64,000 nt of DNA from Bacteroidota bacterium. GTDB taxonomy: Bacteria; Bacteroidota; Bacteroidia; Sphingobacteriales; Sphingobacteriaceae. Shown here one piece after another: positions 8,612 through 17,621 of the stretch. A model generated the notes under the pieces. The model did not search any database. It worked only from the letters and a program-made list of their open reading frames with translations, and had not been told where the DNA came from. Both the position numbers and the translations under genes were made by a program. Every line of letters starts with the position of its first letter. Positions within the stretch are counted from its first letter, which is position 1. Where the stretch lies: contig JABDFM010000008.1 of the NCBI GenBank assembly GCA_013286565.1, forward strand, positions 446-64,445, in the 5' to 3' direction.

Positions 8612-9874
8612 ATGAAGACAGCCATTATCGGAACAGGTATAGCCGGAATGGGCTGCGGGCATTTTTTAAACCCACACGATGAGCTGACGATCTACGAGCA
8701 AAACGATTACGTTGGAGGCCATACCAATACGGTAACAGTGGACGAGGACGGCAAACCGGTTTATATTGATACCGGCTTTATGGTTTTCAACTACAAAACC
8801 TACCCCAATTTATGCAAGCTGTTTGCCGAATTGAAGGCTCCGATTAAAAAAACGGATATGTCGTTCAGTGTGCAGCATGTACCCAGCGGGTTGGAGTATA
8901 GCGGCTCAAGCGTTAATCATTTATTTGCCCAGCGGAAGAATATTTTCAACCTCTCCTATATCAAAATGCTCATGCAGATAGGGCGATTCAATAAGGAAAG
9001 TGTTCAGATACTGGATGACCCTAAGTACGCCGATTATTCCATCGGTCAATACGTCAAAGAGTTTGGTTACAGCGATGATATGCTGTGGAAATACCTGGTG
9101 CCGATGAGTTCGGCAGTATGGTCCACACCGATGGAGCAGATGCTTGATTTCCCGGCGGTGACGTTGATCCGTTTCTTTCAGAATCATGGCTTTTTGGGCT
9201 TGGATACCCAGCACCAATGGTACACTTTAGATAAAGGCAGCCAGAGCTACCGCGAACTGCTTATCAAACCGTTTAAAGATCGAATTCGTGTCAACTGTAA
9301 AGCCATAAAGGTTTCCCGGCAGGATGGAAAGGTCGTAGTTTACGCGACGGATGGCTCGCAGGAAGTTTTTGACAGGGTGATCATTGCCACGCATGGCGAC
9401 CAGGCGTTGGCCCTGCTGGGTTCGCCAACCGATGCAGAGCAAAAACTGTTATCAACCTTTAAATATCAATACAATAAAGCCGTTCTGCATACTGATGAAA
9501 ATACCATGCCCAAAACCTGGCTGGCCTGGAGTAGTTGGAACTATCGCATCCAACAGCAGGGCGGCAAATTACTACCCAGCACCATTTACTGGATGAATAA
9601 ATTGCAGGGCGTATCAGACAAAAAGAACTACTTCGTTTCCATTAATCCGCATGATAACCTGGATGAGAAAAAGATCATCAAAGAAATAGATTATGAGCAT
9701 CCTTTATTTGATGTGCCTGCTATCAATGCACAAGCGCAATTACATATCTTAAATCAAAGCGGACCTGTATATTTTTGCGGCAGCTACTTCAAATATGGCT
9801 TTCATGAGGATGCCTTTGCAAGCGCGGTAAATTTGTGCTCACAATTGCTGGGCAAGGCTGTTTATGATGAATGA
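8612..9874 (+). CDS. FAD-dependent oxidoreductase (flavin amine oxidase/desaturase-like)
   Basis: 420 residues with an N-terminal Rossmann motif GTGIAGMGCG (about 7-16) and the acidic residue in YEQNDYVGGHTNTV that binds FAD ribose. The C-terminal FCGSYFKYGFHEDAFASA is the second FAD contact of this family. Close relatives stand beside DUF1365 and CFA-synthase-like genes in many proteobacteria, where members of the group are linked to desaturation or oxidation of methylated acyl chains. That is family knowledge, not shown here. It starts one base after the hydrolase stop. Confidence 0.85.
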   Translation: MKTAIIGTGIAGMGCGHFLNPHDELTIYEQNDYVGGHTNTVTVDEDGKPVYIDTGFMVFNYKTYPNLCKLFAELKAPIKKTDMSFSVQHVPSGLEYSGSSVNHLFAQRKNIFNLSYIKMLMQIGRFNKESVQILDDPKYADYSIGQYVKEFGYSDDMLWKYLVPMSSAVWSTPMEQMLDFPAVTLIRFFQNHGFLGLDTQHQWYTLDKGSQSYRELLIKPFKDRIRVNCKAIKVSRQDGKVVVYATDGSQEVFDRVIIATHGDQALALLGSPTDAEQKLLSTFKYQYNKAVLHTDENTMPKTWLAWSSWNYRIQQQGGKLLPSTIYWMNKLQGVSDKKNYFVSINPHDNLDEKKIIKEIDYEHPLFDVPAINAQAQLHILNQSGPVYFCGSYFKYGFHEDAFASAVNLCSQLLGKAVYDE

Positions 9875-9919
9875 TATTGCATTGTCTATCACGTGTTTAG
9901 CGATTGAATAAAAACCGAT

Positions 9920-10027
9920 GTCATTTCGAACGACAGTGAGAAATCTTAAACTACATGCAGGTCGCCGATATGCATAGCCCGCCTTTCGCTCGCATAGGAT
10001 TTCTCCTCGTTCCTCGTTCGAAATGAC
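9920..10027. repeat. Palindromic repeat (GTCATTTCGA...TCGAAATGAC family)
   Basis: The ends GTCATTTCGAACGA and TCGTTCGAAATGAC are near-perfect complements, with AGAAATCT and AGGATTTCTCC inside. Related copies are at 26055-26131, 36271-36360 and 37726-37800. Confidence 0.8.
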
Positions 10028-10119
10028 AAGATGTTTTATGGTAATTGTGAAATAAAAATCTTCAATCGCTAAATACATTATTTATCATAAATTAGTGTTC
10101 CATTATTTAAAAGTAAGCA

Positions 10120-10467
10120 ATGTACAAAGCGCTTTATCTGAGCCCGATGATACCTTCGTATAAAGTAAGGGAAACGGTCCGTTTTTTTGAAGAGATATTT
10201 AGTTTTTCCACCCTTAGGGATGAAGGGGATTATGTGATCCTGATAAAAGACAATCTGACCGTACACATCCAGCGGGCGGGTGACATTGGTGAGATGTCAT
10301 TTTACCTGGCGGTTGACGATATTGATCAATGGTGGGCCACTGTTGAGGATAAATTAAAAGATTTAAAAGCCAGGCCCCCTTTTGATCGGGAGTATGGTAT
10401 GCGGGAAGCTCATATTATTATTCCGGATACAAAAACGTTGGTTTTTGTTGGGCAATCCATTTTATGA
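10120..10467 (+). CDS. VOC-fold (glyoxalase/bleomycin-resistance-like) protein
   Basis: 115 residues with the two beta-alpha-beta-beta-beta units of the vicinal oxygen chelate fold: VRETVRFFEEIFSFSTLRDEGDYVIL, written here only in outline, then SFYLAVDDIDQWWATVEDKL. The metal-ligand pattern (His/Glu at four positions) is not clearly complete, so enzymatic activity is uncertain. It sits with the following lipoprotein inside the lipid cluster, just after a palindromic repeat, and may have been inserted there. Confidence 0.75.
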   Translation: MYKALYLSPMIPSYKVRETVRFFEEIFSFSTLRDEGDYVILIKDNLTVHIQRAGDIGEMSFYLAVDDIDQWWATVEDKLKDLKARPPFDREYGMREAHIIIPDTKTLVFVGQSIL

Positions 10468-10504
10468 TGGTACTTTGATTTAAGAATAAAACTATATTTA
10501 ATAT

Positions 10505-11149
10505 ATGAAGCTTTATCTTCTGTGTTTGGTTTTCTTTATTCTTATTTCGTCATGTAGTACATTAAATAAAAAACCTACAAAAGCTTACCTTAAAGCGAAT
10601 CCATCAATGCCAATTAAAATCAATGGAACATCGGCTACTCCTAAACAATCAACTGAATTTCATTCCCTAATTAAATCCGACGCAGACACGTTAGCCATTG
10701 AGGTAGCGTCAACTTATGTTTACTTTCCTTTCGGGATAATAAAAGGTAAAACCAATCCCAACCTACATTTATTGAAGAACTTCAAGATCACCAACGAAAT
10801 TATAAAAACTGATATTGGCGATATCGACCTTCAAATATTGAAGCACGGCTCAAGTAAATTAATTTTCTTTTTTAATCCGGCATATTCAGGTAAGGAGTCT
10901 GATCTCTATAAAGGCGAGATATATGATACAGATGTGAAGTTTATAAATGGCATTAAAATAGGAATGAGCATAGATGATTTTTACAAGTGCTTTTTTGATT
11001 ACTTCCCAAGCAACTTAAAAAACAAATACAAATATTTTGTAGTCGAAGCAGTTGACGGTATCAAGCATACATACTCTTTTAAAAATGACACCCTGAAATC
11101 AGTCAAGTTTTCAACTGGAACATATTGGAAACTGGTGGGTAACCCCTGA
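10505..11149 (+). CDS. Putative lipoprotein, unknown function
   Basis: 214 residues. A short basic and hydrophobic signal (MKLYLLCLVFFILISSC) ends in a lipobox cysteine at about residue 17, so it is an envelope lipoprotein. The mature part has no recognised domain. It contains the segment INGIKIGMSIDDFYKCFF, which resembles the short hinge motifs of SmpA/OmlA-like folds, but that is weak. It lies between the VOC protein and the DUF1365 gene. Confidence 0.7.
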   Translation: MKLYLLCLVFFILISSCSTLNKKPTKAYLKANPSMPIKINGTSATPKQSTEFHSLIKSDADTLAIEVASTYVYFPFGIIKGKTNPNLHLLKNFKITNEIIKTDIGDIDLQILKHGSSKLIFFFNPAYSGKESDLYKGEIYDTDVKFINGIKIGMSIDDFYKCFFDYFPSNLKNKYKYFVVEAVDGIKHTYSFKNDTLKSVKFSTGTYWKLVGNP

Positions 11150-11205
11150 ATTTTATAAAGAATGGTGGATAATCTAATTGGCCTCATAATCCGTATATTC
11201 ACTTA

Positions 11206-12033
11206 ATGTCCAATTCCTGCCTATACAAAGCCCGCGTAATGCACAATCGCCTGGCGCCAAAAAAGCACCAGTTCCATTACGATGTGTTTATGTTTTATCT
11301 CGACCTGGATGAGATTGATACGCTGCACAGGCAAATGAAATGGATGAGCCGCAACCGGTTCAATCTTTTTAATTTCAGGGATAAGGATCATTTGCAGTTA
11401 CCTAAGGAAAAGCCGGATACTTCAAAAAACGTTCGTCAGCATATCAGTGATTACCTGCAAACGCAAGGCATTACCATCGGCAACGGGCGCATCATGGTGT
11501 TGACCAATTTGTGTACGCTGGGCTACCAGTTTAACCCCGTTTCATTTTATTTTTGTTATGTTGAGGATGACAAGCCGCTTTGTTCCGTTGTTGAGGTATG
11601 TAATACCTTCCGCGAGATGAAGCCTTATTTTTTGGGTGCTGACACTAAAAAGGATGATCGTTTTAAGCTGAATACAGCCAAGTACTTTTATGTATCGCCG
11701 TTTATTGATATGGATACCAATTTTGATTTCGACCTGCAAGTTCCCGGTGATAAATTGCAGATCCGGATAGATGATTTTGATAAGGAGGGTAAAAGATTCT
11801 TTATCAGCACACTAAACGGCAGCAGAAAACCATTGACGGATGCTAATCTTTTAATTTATTTTATTAGCTTTCCTTTAATAACTTTAAAGGTGATTAGCCT
11901 CATACATTGGCAGGCCCTTAAATTGTGGTTAAAGAAGCTGCCTTTTCATAAAAAAGAGGCGGATAAGGAATTACAAAGAGAAGTTTATAAACCTTACAGA
12001 TCAAATTATACAACCGAAAAAACTTTGCAGTAA
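11206..12033 (+). CDS. DUF1365 family protein
   Basis: 275 residues. The start MSNSCLYKARVMHNRLAP, then FHYDVFMFYLDLDE, and the central NPVSFYFCY are characteristic of DUF1365, a family found almost always next to a FAD oxidoreductase and a CFA-synthase-like methyltransferase. Its biochemical role is unknown; co-occurrence points to modification of membrane acyl chains. It is followed after about 40 bases by the cfa-like gene, in the same direction. Confidence 0.9.
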   Translation: MSNSCLYKARVMHNRLAPKKHQFHYDVFMFYLDLDEIDTLHRQMKWMSRNRFNLFNFRDKDHLQLPKEKPDTSKNVRQHISDYLQTQGITIGNGRIMVLTNLCTLGYQFNPVSFYFCYVEDDKPLCSVVEVCNTFREMKPYFLGADTKKDDRFKLNTAKYFYVSPFIDMDTNFDFDLQVPGDKLQIRIDDFDKEGKRFFISTLNGSRKPLTDANLLIYFISFPLITLKVISLIHWQALKLWLKKLPFHKKEADKELQREVYKPYRSNYTTEKTLQ

Positions 12034-12072
12034 TAAATATTCGTAAGTAGTAAAAATTAGAATACGCTAATT

Positions 12073-13311
12073 ATGCCGGATACGCTTACCCTCGTTAAAA
12101 AAAGCAGCTTTTACCAGGATGTGGTTATTAAATTCCTGTCGCAAATGGATAAGGGCCATCTTTACCTTACCCTCCCCGATGGTGGTCAAATTAAAATAGG
12201 AACAGGTGAGGGGCATATTGCCGCCCATATCAACATTAACGATGCGGAGTTTTATAAACAGGTGATCCTATTTGGCGATATTGGCTTTGGCGAGGCTTAT
12301 GTAGATGGCTTGTGGGATACGGATAATATCACCAATGTAATTAAATGGGTGTTACTGAATATTGATAATGCTCCCGGGGTTTCGGGCAGTAAAACACAGA
12401 CTTTAGCGCTTAACCTGCTGAAGTTTTTCAATAAGATAGCCCAATATAAAAAAGCCAATTCCATCGAAGGTTCAAGAAAAAACATATCGGCGCATTATGA
12501 TCTGAACAATGACTTTTTTGCCAGTTTCCTTGATCCTACCATGACCTATTCGGGCGCTTATTTCTACAAAGACGGACTCAGTTTAGAAGAAGCCCAATTA
12601 GCAAAATACGAGCGTTTATGCAGGCAACTGCATTTGAAACCAACTGATCATGTATTGGAGATAGGCAGCGGCTGGGGCGGCAATGCCATCTATATGGCTA
12701 AAAACTATGGCTGCAAAGTAACCTCGCTAACCATATCGGCCGAACAGCATAAACTGGCTAATGAGCGTGTAGAAGCAGAGGGGTTAGGCGATAAAGTTAG
12801 TATTCTGATGCAGGATTACCGGTTGATGGATGGCCAGTTTGATAAGATCGTTTCAGTAGAAATGCTGGAGGCAGTTGGGCATAATTACCTTGACCTGTAT
12901 TTTAAAAAATGCCATGACCTGTTAAAGAAAAATGGCATCCTCGCCATACAGGTGATCACATCACCCGATTCAAGATATGACAGCTTGCGCAAAGGGGTGG
13001 ATTGGATACAAAAACATATTTTTCCGGGTTCGCTTTTACCATCAGTAGCAGCCATAAACGGGGCGGTAAACCGCACAGGCGATCTGACTATGGTTGATCT
13101 GAAAGATATTGGCCTGCACTATGCCACCACCTTAAAACTATGGTTCGATCAGTTTAACGCTAACCTGGCTACTGTAAGATCATTGGGTTTTGATGATACC
13201 TTCATCCGTAAATGGAACTATTACCTGTGTTATTGCGAAGCCGCATTTGCCATGCGAAATATCAACGTGATGCAGCTGGTGTACTCAAGACCGAATAATG
13301 TTGCGCGTTAG
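12073..13311 (+). CDS. cfa: Cyclopropane-fatty-acyl-phospholipid synthase-family methyltransferase
   Basis: 412 residues, close to E. coli Cfa in length. It has an N-terminal lipid-binding domain and then the class I methyltransferase core with HYDLNNDFFASFLDPTMTYS, the SAM site LEIGSGWGGNAIYMAKNYG, VSVEMLEAVGHNY and a C-terminal YYLCYCEAAF. Family members transfer a methylene or methyl group from SAM to the double bond of phospholipid acyl chains. In a cluster with DUF1365 and a FAD oxidoreductase the product may not be a cyclopropane but a methylated chain that is processed further. Its stop is 4 bases from the end of the convergent MFS gene. Confidence 0.9.
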   Translation: MPDTLTLVKKSSFYQDVVIKFLSQMDKGHLYLTLPDGGQIKIGTGEGHIAAHININDAEFYKQVILFGDIGFGEAYVDGLWDTDNITNVIKWVLLNIDNAPGVSGSKTQTLALNLLKFFNKIAQYKKANSIEGSRKNISAHYDLNNDFFASFLDPTMTYSGAYFYKDGLSLEEAQLAKYERLCRQLHLKPTDHVLEIGSGWGGNAIYMAKNYGCKVTSLTISAEQHKLANERVEAEGLGDKVSILMQDYRLMDGQFDKIVSVEMLEAVGHNYLDLYFKKCHDLLKKNGILAIQVITSPDSRYDSLRKGVDWIQKHIFPGSLLPSVAAINGAVNRTGDLTMVDLKDIGLHYATTLKLWFDQFNANLATVRSLGFDDTFIRKWNYYLCYCEAAFAMRNINVMQLVYSRPNNVAR

Positions 13312-13315
13312 TTGA

Positions 13316-14704
13316 TTAAGTCGGCCTTTCGATAATAAACTCATCAACCTGCTTAATTCTTTTTTCCTTAAATCTGCTGAAAAAGATCAACGCCATCAGG
13401 CAAAGCGCAAAGCCACAGATACCATTCAGTCGTAAGCCGTAATCGTTACCGGGGTCTTTACCATATACTGTGAGGAAGGCAAACAGGGCGATACCAAGCG
13501 TTTGCCCCATTTTTACAAACAAATACTTTACGGCGAAGAACATTCCTTCGCGGTTTTCGCCGGTTTTCTCTGCGTCATCCTGGGCTATTTCGGCTAATAT
13601 GGCATTTGGTAAAATACCCAATGCAGCCAGCGGGAATGAAGCACAGAGCACTAACACATAAACCTGTATGGTAGCTGATATCGGAACTTTCCCAAGGAAA
13701 TAGATCGCCACAAAGACTAAGCTCATCAAGCCAAACGAGATCAACACCAGTGGCTTTTTACCGATCCTTTTTGATGCATAATTGATCAATGGATAAAAGG
13801 CCAGCGAAAACAAAACCATCGCTCCCATCAATGCCCCGCCCATGGACTCCGGCAGGTTAAGCAATACGGTTACAAAGTACAGCATCCCGCTTGATATGAC
13901 GCTTAGGGACATATAAAAGGAAAAATCGGAAATGAGGTAATATTTGAAATTAGTATTGCTGAAAGTTTTACGAATAGCCGTTAAAATAGGCAAGTGCGAT
14001 GGTTTGCTGGTGGAGTATTTCTTTTCATCAATAGCAAAAACAGGTATCAGCATCACCAAACCTGCAAAAACAGCCAGGCCCCAAATGGTATATTGAACAG
14101 CCGAGTCGCGATTAAGCACATGGAAATAACGCTGTATCAGGTCGGCATAATTGTTTACCAAAGCGGCAATAATAATACCCAATACAAAGCCTGCTTGCTG
14201 AAAAGATGATAACTTAACCTTTTCGGCAGGGTTACTACCAGTTAACTCAGGCAGCAGAGCGTTATAAGGTATGATGTAGGCAGTTACACTCATAAAGAAG
14301 AGGATAAGCGTTATGGCCAAAGCATAAGCATTATACATGCTTTCGCCTCTTACGGGCGGATAAAAAGTTAACCCGCAAAAAATTATCGCAGGCAAAATGG
14401 CCCACTTCATAAAAGGGATACGCCTGCCTTTAGGATTTTGGCTTTTGTCGCTTAACGAGGCAATAAATGGGTCGAACAAAGCATCCACAAACCTACCCGA
14501 AGCAGCGATAATGGACAAGATATTTACTACGCCGAGTAAAAGCAATTGCGGAACCAAAGTTATCAATCCCGCGTTTGATGGCGGCAAATAAAAGTACGGC
14601 AGCATCACGATAATGAGATTCGTCATGATGCTCCAGCCTATCATTCCGCAGGCGTAGGCAAGCTGTTTATTTAAAGGAAGTTTTGCAACAGGCATTTGCT
14701 GCAA
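13316..14704 (-). CDS. MFS transporter, glycoside-pentoside-hexuronide (GPH) symporter family
   Basis: 462 residues with about 12 membrane helices. SRFVDALFDPFIASLSD-like sequence near residue 70 (here GRFVDALFDPFIASLSDK) is the D-x-x-x-D-P signature of GPH sugar:cation symporters. Symporters of this kind recur in the FAD oxidoreductase, DUF1365, cfa clusters of other bacteria, where a lipid or lipid-linked substrate is suspected rather than sugar. It converges on the cfa-like gene with a gap of only 4 bases, so it is transcribed separately. Confidence 0.87.
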   Translation of the reverse strand: MQQMPVAKLPLNKQLAYACGMIGWSIMTNLIIVMLPYFYLPPSNAGLITLVPQLLLLGVVNILSIIAASGRFVDALFDPFIASLSDKSQNPKGRRIPFMKWAILPAIIFCGLTFYPPVRGESMYNAYALAITLILFFMSVTAYIIPYNALLPELTGSNPAEKVKLSSFQQAGFVLGIIIAALVNNYADLIQRYFHVLNRDSAVQYTIWGLAVFAGLVMLIPVFAIDEKKYSTSKPSHLPILTAIRKTFSNTNFKYYLISDFSFYMSLSVISSGMLYFVTVLLNLPESMGGALMGAMVLFSLAFYPLINYASKRIGKKPLVLISFGLMSLVFVAIYFLGKVPISATIQVYVLVLCASFPLAALGILPNAILAEIAQDDAEKTGENREGMFFAVKYLFVKMGQTLGIALFAFLTVYGKDPGNDYGLRLNGICGFALCLMALIFFSRFKEKRIKQVDEFIIERPT

Positions 14705-15013
14705 GATGCGAATATTTAATTAAAAATTAAGAGCCGCGATTACAACCCCTGTGCAAATGCATTAAAATAAATCAAAGAGCATATCCATTGCAAAAGGAGG
14801 CCCCTATGGAGCCCAAACAATAATATATGTTGTCCTATAAACAGGTTGCTCCTATGGAGCAAATATTTGCAGTGATAAAATGGGTATTTGACTCCAGCGG
14901 AGTCACCTTTTTATAGAAATAAGCAATAAAGTAAAAAGGCTCCATGGGAGCCACCTAAAAGGAGTTTGGTAAGATAAATAATTACTAAATTATTTTAATA
15001 CGTTTACCGATGA
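14705..15013. repeat. Intergenic block of TCCATGGGAGC-type palindromic units
   Basis: Four related units: CTATGGAG at about 14804, ACAGGTTGCTCCTATGGAGC at 14841-14860, GACTCCAGCGGAGTC with TTTATAGAAA at 14890-14919, and GGCTCCATGGGAGCC at 14938-14952. The same family occurs at 48812-48878 and 49143-49216. The MFS promoter must lie at its left edge. No gene is seen. Confidence 0.75.
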
Positions 15014-15814
15014 TCACAACCCCGAATAATAATCATATCCCTGCTCGGCCCAGTAATCGCGTGGCCGGGTATTGCTGAAAGTAATCGTCCCTATGCGTTT
15101 CAGGTTTTTGATGCCGTATTTTACCGGAATGATGAGCCTTAATGGTTGCCCATGATTTCCATTCAAAAGCACGTCATTCATCTGGTAAGCTAATAATGTT
15201 TGCGGGTGCAGCGCGCTTGGCATATCTATGCCTACATAATATTGTTTATCCGGTGTTTCCATACCCACATAATCCAACTTTGCCTCATCATGCAATTTAA
15301 AATGCTCAATAAAATCGATGAATTTAACTCCTGCCCAATGCTGTATCTGGTCCCAACCTTCCACACATTTAAAATCGTAAGTGATCTCCGTTTTCGGTAG
15401 TGCCATTATTTCATCAAGAGAGATCTGTAAGACCTCGCCCGATCTCTTTTTGACCTGTAATTTCCACTTTTCAGGCGGCAGTTTCCCTTCTGATCCTATG
15501 TCGGTATTGTGCCTTATCACCTTTGCCGCCATTGACCGGGGATACGTTTTTACCAAATGGCTCTCGTTAAAAGCTAATCTCCTGAAAAATAATTCAGTTT
15601 TATTCAATGCCCGGCGCAATGGTGCACGTGCACCTCCGGTTATCCCGGTTACTTCTTCGGGCGAATTGTATAGCCATTTCCAACCGCCAAATGCACTGGC
15701 AGCAAAAGCTCCAAAAACGGTGAAGGATATAAAATTCCGCCGCTTTATCTTTTGCTCAATGGTGAGTTCCTTCTTAATCTTTTTCGGCTTCTTCTCCTTC
15801 ATTGGTATTTTCAA
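15014..15814 (-). CDS. Molybdopterin-dependent oxidoreductase, YedY/MsrP-like
   Basis: 266 residues with a sulfite-oxidase-fold molybdopterin domain. The invariant cysteine that binds molybdenum is seen in FKCVEGWDQ, and GNHGQPLRLIIPVKYG is the conserved cofactor loop. The N-terminus has a twin-arginine-type signal (KRRNFISFTVFGAFAASAFG), so it should be exported folded by Tat. E. coli MsrP reduces methionine sulfoxide in periplasmic proteins with electrons from the heme membrane protein MsrQ; here the partner is the overlapping cytochrome b gene. The start at 15814 overlaps that gene by 41 bases; a second ATG at 15802 is also possible. Confidence 0.88.
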   Translation of the reverse strand: MKIPMKEKKPKKIKKELTIEQKIKRRNFISFTVFGAFAASAFGGWKWLYNSPEEVTGITGGARAPLRRALNKTELFFRRLAFNESHLVKTYPRSMAAKVIRHNTDIGSEGKLPPEKWKLQVKKRSGEVLQISLDEIMALPKTEITYDFKCVEGWDQIQHWAGVKFIDFIEHFKLHDEAKLDYVGMETPDKQYYVGIDMPSALHPQTLLAYQMNDVLLNGNHGQPLRLIIPVKYGIKNLKRIGTITFSNTRPRDYWAEQGYDYYSGL

Positions 15815-16481
15815 TTACTGGCTTTGGTTGTTCGTTGATCACCTCAAATCCTGATATGACCGATCTAAAATTGCCCCACCCGGCCAGGATCACCTGCACA
15901 ATATGGATCACAAAAAACAAAACGTAGCCTATAGTTAATGCAAAATGAAATATCCGGGCTAAGTGGTAACCACCACAAATCCATGTTAAATAATAAAATT
16001 GTACGGGCTTATAAATGGCCAACCCGGTTATTACCGAACCAATCCCCATTACAATAATGGCAGTGTAGGCTATGCGCTGGGCTGCGTTATATTTATTCTG
16101 CGGAGGTGCTGTTTTACGGATATGCAGATCATGCAAAAGCACCAGCCAGGCTTCTTTAAATGATTTTTTTTGAGGGAGCAATTGCCGCCACTCGCCGGAT
16201 ATGATGGTATATAATATATACAGTATGCCGTTGAGTGTAAAGAACCACATGAACAGGAAATGAAAGGCCATCCCTTCGGCTAAGCGGGCCGGGATATGCA
16301 GCAGGTTATAGTACCAATCGGGGAAAAAACGAACAAAGGTGTGCCCGAATAGGGTGATACTGTATTCATCATTGGCCCAATAGATCAGCATCCCGCTCCA
16401 GATCATGATGGTGAGTATGGGGAAATTGACCCAGTGCGTCCATCGCATTAATAAAGGGTGTTTTTCTTTGATCACTTTCAT
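15774..16481 (-). CDS. Membrane cytochrome b561-type subunit paired with the molybdoenzyme
   Basis: 235 residues with four to five membrane helices. His residues suited to heme b ligation lie in RWTHWVNF, FHFLFMWF and YHLARIFHF/VIHIVQVIL. It is of the thiosulfate-reductase/formate-dehydrogenase cytochrome b type, not the MsrQ type. The acidic tail (NTNEGEEAEKD) is encoded in the overlap with the next gene, so the two are translated together. It probably passes electrons between the quinone pool and the periplasmic molybdoenzyme. Confidence 0.85.
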   Translation of the reverse strand: MKVIKEKHPLLMRWTHWVNFPILTIMIWSGMLIYWANDEYSITLFGHTFVRFFPDWYYNLLHIPARLAEGMAFHFLFMWFFTLNGILYILYTIISGEWRQLLPQKKSFKEAWLVLLHDLHIRKTAPPQNKYNAAQRIAYTAIIVMGIGSVITGLAIYKPVQFYYLTWICGGYHLARIFHFALTIGYVLFFVIHIVQVILAGWGNFRSVISGFEVINEQPKPVIENTNEGEEAEKD

Positions 16482-16529
16482 GAGCAGGGGCTATTAGTTT
16501 GTACTGGTGAAGTTACCTAAAATATTACC

Positions 16530-17333
16530 TTATTTCGAAGCGTTGGCACTTACTGTTGCCGGCAATTCAATTTTTGCTGCGCCGGTGATCTCGCCATTGG
16601 ACGTGTTCTGTATAAAGCCGATCACTTCCCAATCCTGCGGGTTAAAGCCATGCGGCAACGTCATACTTTCAATACCCGAATTATTTTTCAATACCACACT
16701 TTTTAACTGGCGAACAATTTGCACATGCGATAAAGTGCGCCCACCATTTTCACCTCGCTGCACTTTTGTAGTGGCGTTTTTTTCTATCAGGGCTATCATT
16801 AAAACGGCATTATTGGTTGCGCCGTCGGCCTGATATTGTATGCTTGCTTTATCATTGGCTATCTTAATATTGCTCAATGTAAGTTCGGATTTTGCAGGAT
16901 TTTGCAAGCTGGTTTTGATAGCATTGCGCAGGGTACCTTCTTCTGAACCTACAAATTCTGTGTGGCCATTAACTATTGCCTGCGGGGTATAAACCGATGA
17001 AAGCTTTAACCATCTGGCGTATTGATTCTGCCTGTCGGAATACTCCGAACTGCTGAATACATCTTTCCATCCAAGGCGGTTCCAGTAATCCACATGGAAA
17101 GCCAGGATATAAACCGGTTGACCAACGCTTTCTTTTTGCACTTTGGCCACCAATGCATCAGCAGGCGGGCAGCTTGAGCAGCCTTCGGAAGTGAACAACT
17201 CAATTACTGCAAAGCCTTTGCCTACAACCTCTGTTTTAACCGCTTTTTTATTCTTGATAACTATAAAAGCCTGGGTAACTATCGCGGCAAAACCGAGGCA
17301 GGCGACAGTAACGAATATTCTGAATGATCTCAT
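16530..17333 (-). CDS. DUF1223 domain protein, thioredoxin-like, secreted
   Basis: 267 residues. After an N-terminal membrane or signal segment (FVTVACLGFAAIVTQAFIVI) comes VIELFTSEGCSSCPPADALV, the thioredoxin-like CxxC start typical of DUF1223, then HVDYWNRLGW and YTPQAIVNG. The fold suggests a thiol-disulfide or metal-handling role in the envelope; the function of the family is not settled. It lies 48 bases upstream of the cytochrome b gene in the same direction, so probably shares its transcript. Confidence 0.87.
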   Translation of the reverse strand: MRSFRIFVTVACLGFAAIVTQAFIVIKNKKAVKTEVVGKGFAVIELFTSEGCSSCPPADALVAKVQKESVGQPVYILAFHVDYWNRLGWKDVFSSSEYSDRQNQYARWLKLSSVYTPQAIVNGHTEFVGSEEGTLRNAIKTSLQNPAKSELTLSNIKIANDKASIQYQADGATNNAVLMIALIEKNATTKVQRGENGGRTLSHVQIVRQLKSVVLKNNSGIESMTLPHGFNPQDWEVIGFIQNTSNGEITGAAKIELPATVSANASK

Positions 17334-17520
17334 TTTTTTATTGTTAATTAGATGAATATCTTATTTACGCAATTAGTCGGCCTGTAAATTGAATCCTTAC
17401 AATAAATTTAAAGTTTTTTTGATGATGAATAAAGCGGGTCTTTTTTATTCTGAATGAGAAATATCTTTTTTTTTTAAAATACCTGTAAGGTTTTATACAA
17501 ATTAACGACAAAAGAGTAGC

Positions 17521-17616
17521 ACTAATTGCACGAATTGGGTCGAATTACACGAATTATGCACGGTTCAATTCGTGCAATTCGGTCTAATTAGTGTAATACG
17601 TGTTATAAAATTCGTG
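17521..17616. repeat. Palindromic repeat (AATTCGTGTAATTCG family)
   Basis: CACGAATT and CGAATTACACGAATT arms are complementary to AATTCGTGCAATTCG and ATTCGTG to the right. Same family at 43685-43776, 44243-44336 and 44722-44812. It fills the 5' region of the sigma factor gene. Confidence 0.8.
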
Positions 17617-17621
17617 TTAAA

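Noticed and set aside
9920-10027. tRNA or sRNA gene in the palindrome after the FAD oxidoreductase
   Set aside because: Related copies stand in three other spacers; it fits a repeat element better than a unique RNA.
14786-14960. Possible CRISPR array from repeated CTCC/GGAG units
   Set aside because: Units are palindromic, unequal in spacing and differ in sequence; there are no cas genes.
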